From DATGKR01 sp035294565 (GTDB lineage: Bacteria > Actinomycetota > Acidimicrobiia > Acidimicrobiales > Palsa-688): a stretch of 8,694 nt of DNA. This document shows positions 1-8,694 of this stretch, piece after piece (position 1 is the first letter of the stretch; every line of letters starts with the position of its first letter). The stretch spans positions 1-8,694 of the forward strand of contig DATGKR010000189.1 of the NCBI GenBank assembly GCA_035294565.1, given 5' to 3'. Below the pieces are notes generated by a model, which had not been told where the DNA came from, made no database searches, and saw only the letters and a list, made by a program, of their open reading frames with translations. Position numbers and translations under genes: made by a program.

Positions 1-37
1 GGGCGTCGGCCATGACCATGAGCAGGGCAGAAGGCAT
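1..37 (-). CDS. Possible 5' end of a divergent gene (partial)
   Basis: On the minus strand an ATG at 37-35 opens a frame that runs off the window edge and reads MPSALLMVMADA. After the first few codons every third position is G or C, which fits coding sequence in this genome, and the 84 bp between this ATG and the next gene are visibly less GC-rich, as expected for a divergent promoter region. Only 12 codons are visible. Upstream of the ATG there is a run of six G but no proper Shine-Dalgarno spacing, and in-frame ATGs at 19 and 13 are alternatives. Competing readings are plus-strand tails ending at TAA 47-49 or TGA 117-119. No function can be assigned. Confidence 0.2.
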   Translation of the reverse strand, partial: MPSALLMVMADA

Positions 38-121
38 CCCCCCGAATAAACGGCCGTCCGGGGGTCGAACTGCAGCGAAAGACCCCGAATTTCCCGAACG
101 GAGAATGGGTACACACTGAGG

Positions 122-682
122 ATGACAGCTGCCCTGGTGGACGTCCTCGAGCGCCAGCATGCCCGCATCGCCGACCTGTTCGACCAGGTGAGCCGACCCG
201 ACGCCGACCGGCCGCGGGTGCTGCGTTCGCTGATCCGGGAGCTCGCCGCTCACGTCGCCTCCGAGCGAGCGGAGGTCTACCCTCAGGTGAAGTCGAGGCG
301 GATAGGCGGAGAGAGCCTGGCCGCCCGGCTTCAAGGCGACTACGACGAGATCGACCGTCTGATGGTCCTGATCGAACGCCGCAAGTTCAACTACCCCGAC
401 GTCCCAGACCTGGTCTCGGCGCTCGAGGATGCTTTCGACGCCCACCGCGACCGGTGTCGTTCGCAGCTCGAACCGGCGCTACGGGCGGCGCTCGGTCCCG
501 AGGAGATGGCGACCATCGGCGAGCGGATGAGCAACGCCGACAAGATGGTCATCTCCCATCCCCACCCGCACTTCCTGTCCCTCGGGCCCGTCTCTGCCAG
601 GCTGACCGCCTTCCTGGCCCGTTTCGATAGGTGGCGGGACAAGACCGCCACCAGTCTGCCGCCCCCGCCCCGGCGACCCTGA
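122..682 (+). CDS. Hemerythrin/HHE-like domain protein with incomplete iron-ligand set
   Basis: A 186-residue soluble protein with no signal peptide or membrane segment. It has the four-helix pattern of the hemerythrin HHE family, whose members bind a di-iron centre used for oxygen, NO or redox sensing or iron handling. Visible ligand positions are H13 in helix 1, H44 and E48 (H-x3-E) in helix 2, and H108 in helix 4. The usual helix-3 His (E-H-x-x-I pattern) is Y74 in GDYDEIDRLM, and the Glu four residues after H108 is C112, so two of the expected ligands are missing. After residue 125 comes an extension with HPHPH (146-150), reminiscent of the PHPH tail of actinobacterial HHE proteins, then a proline-rich end (PPPPRRP). 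The ATG at 122 has GAGG directly against it rather than a well-spaced ribosome site, so translation may be leaderless or coupled. GTG at 137 is a weaker alternative. Family fairly sure; the physiological role is unknown. Confidence 0.82.
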   Translation: MTAALVDVLERQHARIADLFDQVSRPDADRPRVLRSLIRELAAHVASERAEVYPQVKSRRIGGESLAARLQGDYDEIDRLMVLIERRKFNYPDVPDLVSALEDAFDAHRDRCRSQLEPALRAALGPEEMATIGERMSNADKMVISHPHPHFLSLGPVSARLTAFLARFDRWRDKTATSLPPPPRRP

Positions 683-724
683 CGCCGCCAGCCCACCAGT
701 CTCCCGCACCGCCCCGGCGACCCT
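650..724 (+). repeat. Degenerate direct repeat, about 30 bp, period about 45
   Basis: Copy 1 (650-680) and copy 2 (695-724) share ACCAGTCT at the left and GCCCCGGCGACCCT at the right, with a diverged 8-9 bp C-rich centre. Copy 1 encodes the last residues of the HHE protein and supplies the T of its TGA stop codon. Copy 2 lies in the intergenic region, and its last T is the first base of the TTGACC -35 element of the upstream rpoB promoter. This looks like an old tandem duplication of the gene's 3' end. A regulatory role is possible but not shown. Confidence 0.75.
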
Positions 725-753
725 TGACCTGCGGTCCCTGGTTGCTTTACCCT
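724..753 (+). promoter_or_regulatory. rpoB upstream promoter P1
   Basis: TTGACC at 724-729 matches five of six bases of the primary-sigma -35 consensus. An 18-bp spacer leads to TACCCT at 748-753, which has the invariant TAnnnT of actinobacterial -10 boxes. The predicted start point is near 760, which would give a leader of roughly 165 nt to the rpoB start codon. It is the best -35 match in the intergenic region. The call rests on sequence only. Confidence 0.6.
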
Positions 754-768
754 GGCGGGAAAACCGCC
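754..768 (+). other. GC hairpin at the predicted P1 start point
   Basis: GGCGG (754-758) and CCGCC (764-768) form a perfect 5-bp stem with the loop GAAAA, just after the P1 -10 box. An alternative pairing is GCGGG (755-759) with CCCGC (767-771). No T-tract follows, so it is not an intrinsic terminator. If transcription starts within the loop only part of it would be in RNA. It could affect start-site melting or, for transcripts starting upstream, RNA stability. Confidence 0.4.
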
Positions 769-792
769 CGCAGCCCCGAAGGCCACGTCGGC

Positions 793-822
793 TTGCCTTA
801 ACTGCGCCCGTGGTCCTAGACT
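793..822 (+). promoter_or_regulatory. rpoB downstream promoter P2
   Basis: TTGCCT at 793-798 (four of six to the -35 consensus), an 18-bp spacer, and TAGACT at 817-822 (TAnnnT, four of six to TATAAT). The predicted start is near 829-830, giving a leader of about 96 nt. It shares the 18-bp spacing of P1 and lies about 70 bp downstream of it, so the operon probably has tandem housekeeping promoters, as reported for rpoBC in mycobacteria. Confidence 0.55.
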
Positions 823-839
823 GGCCTCTGCCGTGGTCC
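808..839 (+). repeat. 9-bp direct repeat CCGTGGTCC flanking the P2 -10 box
   Basis: CCGTGGTCC occurs at 808-816 and again at 831-839, 23 bp start to start, or close to two helical turns. The first copy ends directly before TAGACT and the second begins at about the predicted P2 start point. The spacing would put both sites on the same DNA face, which suits a regulator, but no known operator is recognised and chance is possible in GC-rich DNA. Confidence 0.35.
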
Positions 840-925
840 CCCGCCGTGCGCCCCTCCAGAGTTCTTCGCGGCTTCGGCGCGTCCCTGCGGCTCTTCTCCG
901 TCCCGCAATGCATCAGGAGTAGGTC
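829..925 (+). other. rpoB 5' leader
   Basis: This is the predicted untranslated leader from P2 to the rpoB TTG. It is pyrimidine-rich and can form two modest hairpins. GCGCC (848-852) can pair with GGCGC (876-880). TGCGG (886-890) can pair with CCGCA (903-907) across a 12-nt pyrimidine loop, ending eight bases before the AGGAG. Neither is followed by a T-run. No known riboswitch or ribosomal-protein binding leader is recognised. A four-codon ATG-CAT-CAG-GAG-TAG frame (908-922) sits at its 3' end. Confidence 0.4.
915..919 (+). promoter_or_regulatory. Ribosome binding site of rpoB (sets the TTG start)
   Basis: AGGAG with six bases to the TTG at 926. It decides the start: TAG at 920-922 is in frame two codons upstream, so the protein cannot begin earlier, and no ATG or GTG occurs in frame before the conserved N-terminal block. 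Confidence 0.8.
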
Positions 926-8494
<7,569 letters not shown>

Positions 8495-8515
8495 CCGTCG
8501 AAGTCCGGCTCACCG

Positions 8516-8533
8516 CCCGCCCCGCGGGTTTTT
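8516..8533 (+). terminator. Intrinsic terminator of the rpoBC operon
   Basis: CCCGC (8516-8520), loop CCC, GCGGG (8524-8528), then TTTTT (8529-8533). The stem is short but all G-C and is followed directly by the T-tract. It starts 22 bases after the rpoC TAG stop, where the end of the operon is expected. Confidence 0.7.
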
Positions 8534-8538
8534 CGGCT

Positions 8539-8567
8539 CCCCCCAGGGCTGGTTCAGCTCTGGGGGG
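8539..8567. terminator. Strong hairpin shared by the convergent 3' ends
   Basis: CCCCCCAGGGCT (8539-8550) pairs with AGCTCTGGGGGG (8556-8567) around the loop GGTTC. In plus-strand RNA this gives a 12-bp stem with one G-U pair. In minus-strand RNA the same position is an A-C mismatch. No T-tract follows on either strand, so it is not a textbook terminator. It lies five bases after the rpoC terminator T-run and overlaps the last codons and stop of the convergent gene. It may block read-through or protect 3' ends. Confidence 0.5.
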
Positions 8568-8694
8568 TGATGGTGATCTCGACGGCGTCGCCGTCGTTTA
8601 GCGCCGGCGTTGTTATGGTCACTTGTCCGTTTACGACGGGCAGGACGCTGGTTTGCGGTGAGAGCGAGTCGAGCGGGGACGAGGCGGTGGAGCC
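8554..8694 (-). CDS. 3' end of a convergent gene, product unknown (partial)
   Basis: On the minus strand a frame is open from the window edge for 46 codons to TGA (complement of 8554-8556). Third positions are mostly G or C, supporting coding. The visible C-terminus has a Ser/Thr/Pro-rich stretch (GSTASSPLDSLSPQTS) followed by alternating hydrophobic residues, VVNGQVTITT and DAVEITITPQ. This looks like two beta-strands joined by a turn, as in the last strands of a beta-sandwich domain in a secreted or surface protein. Such ends occur in glycoside hydrolases and in binding modules, but the fragment is too short to assign a family. Its stop codon lies inside the hairpin that follows the rpoC terminator. 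Confidence 0.6.
   Translation of the reverse strand, partial: GSTASSPLDSLSPQTSVLPVVNGQVTITTPALNDGDAVEITITPQS

Noticed and set aside
61..86. GGGGTC...GACCCC inverted repeat upstream of the HHE gene
   Set aside because: A 6-bp stem with a 14-nt loop and no T-run is weak and easily expected by chance in GC-rich DNA.
3..119. Plus-strand open frame ending TGA two bases before the HHE ATG, suggesting an upstream coupled gene
   Set aside because: Only about 60% of its third positions are G or C, far below the real genes here, and the peptide has no recognisable character. Kept as a possible alternative but not called.
87..121. Possible promoter for the HHE gene (TACACA near 110)
   Set aside because: No acceptable -35 hexamer lies 16-19 bp upstream, so the match is not above chance.

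Overview
The window is a GC-rich bacterial segment dominated by the rpoB-rpoC operon, which encodes the two large catalytic subunits of RNA polymerase. The organism is most likely a member of the Actinomycetota. Beta-prime carries a charged coiled-coil insertion (about residues 147-232) between its N-terminal zinc finger and the clamp, as in Mycobacterium RNA polymerase. Conserved stretches of both subunits also match the actinobacterial versions as I remember them. The subunits look unlike Mycobacterium or Streptomyces in detail: beta lacks the long mycobacterial N-terminus and has its own small insertion. A deep branch such as Acidimicrobiia is plausible, but that is inference.

Layout: positions 1-121 hold the edge of an unresolved neighbour, possibly the start of a divergent gene. 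Positions 122-682 encode a hemerythrin/HHE-like four-helix protein that has lost two of the usual iron ligands. Positions 683-925 are the rpoB upstream region. It has a degenerate 30-31 bp direct repeat straddling the HHE stop codon, two good housekeeping-type promoters (TTGACC-18-TACCCT and TTGCCT-18-TAGACT), a small hairpin near the first predicted start point, a 9-bp direct repeat flanking the second -10 box, and a leader ending in AGGAG before a TTG start. rpoB (926-4504) and rpoC (4505-8494) abut exactly (TAA|ATG). Past rpoC come a short intrinsic terminator and a second, stronger hairpin. The 3' end of a convergent minus-strand gene (8554 to the window end) overlaps that hairpin.

Together, rpoB and rpoC form a two-gene unit with its own tandem promoters and terminator. 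In this window it is not attached to rplJL upstream or rpsL/rpsG/fusA downstream. The polymerase genes look intact and functional: all catalytic aspartates, both zinc sites, the bridge helix and the trigger loop are present. I see no mobile element, CRISPR array, tRNA or rRNA, and no evidence of a new multi-gene system. The items most worth a second look are the degenerate HHE protein, the repeat-embedded promoter region, the rpoB start region, residue changes and a small insertion in beta, and the hairpin shared by the convergent 3' ends.
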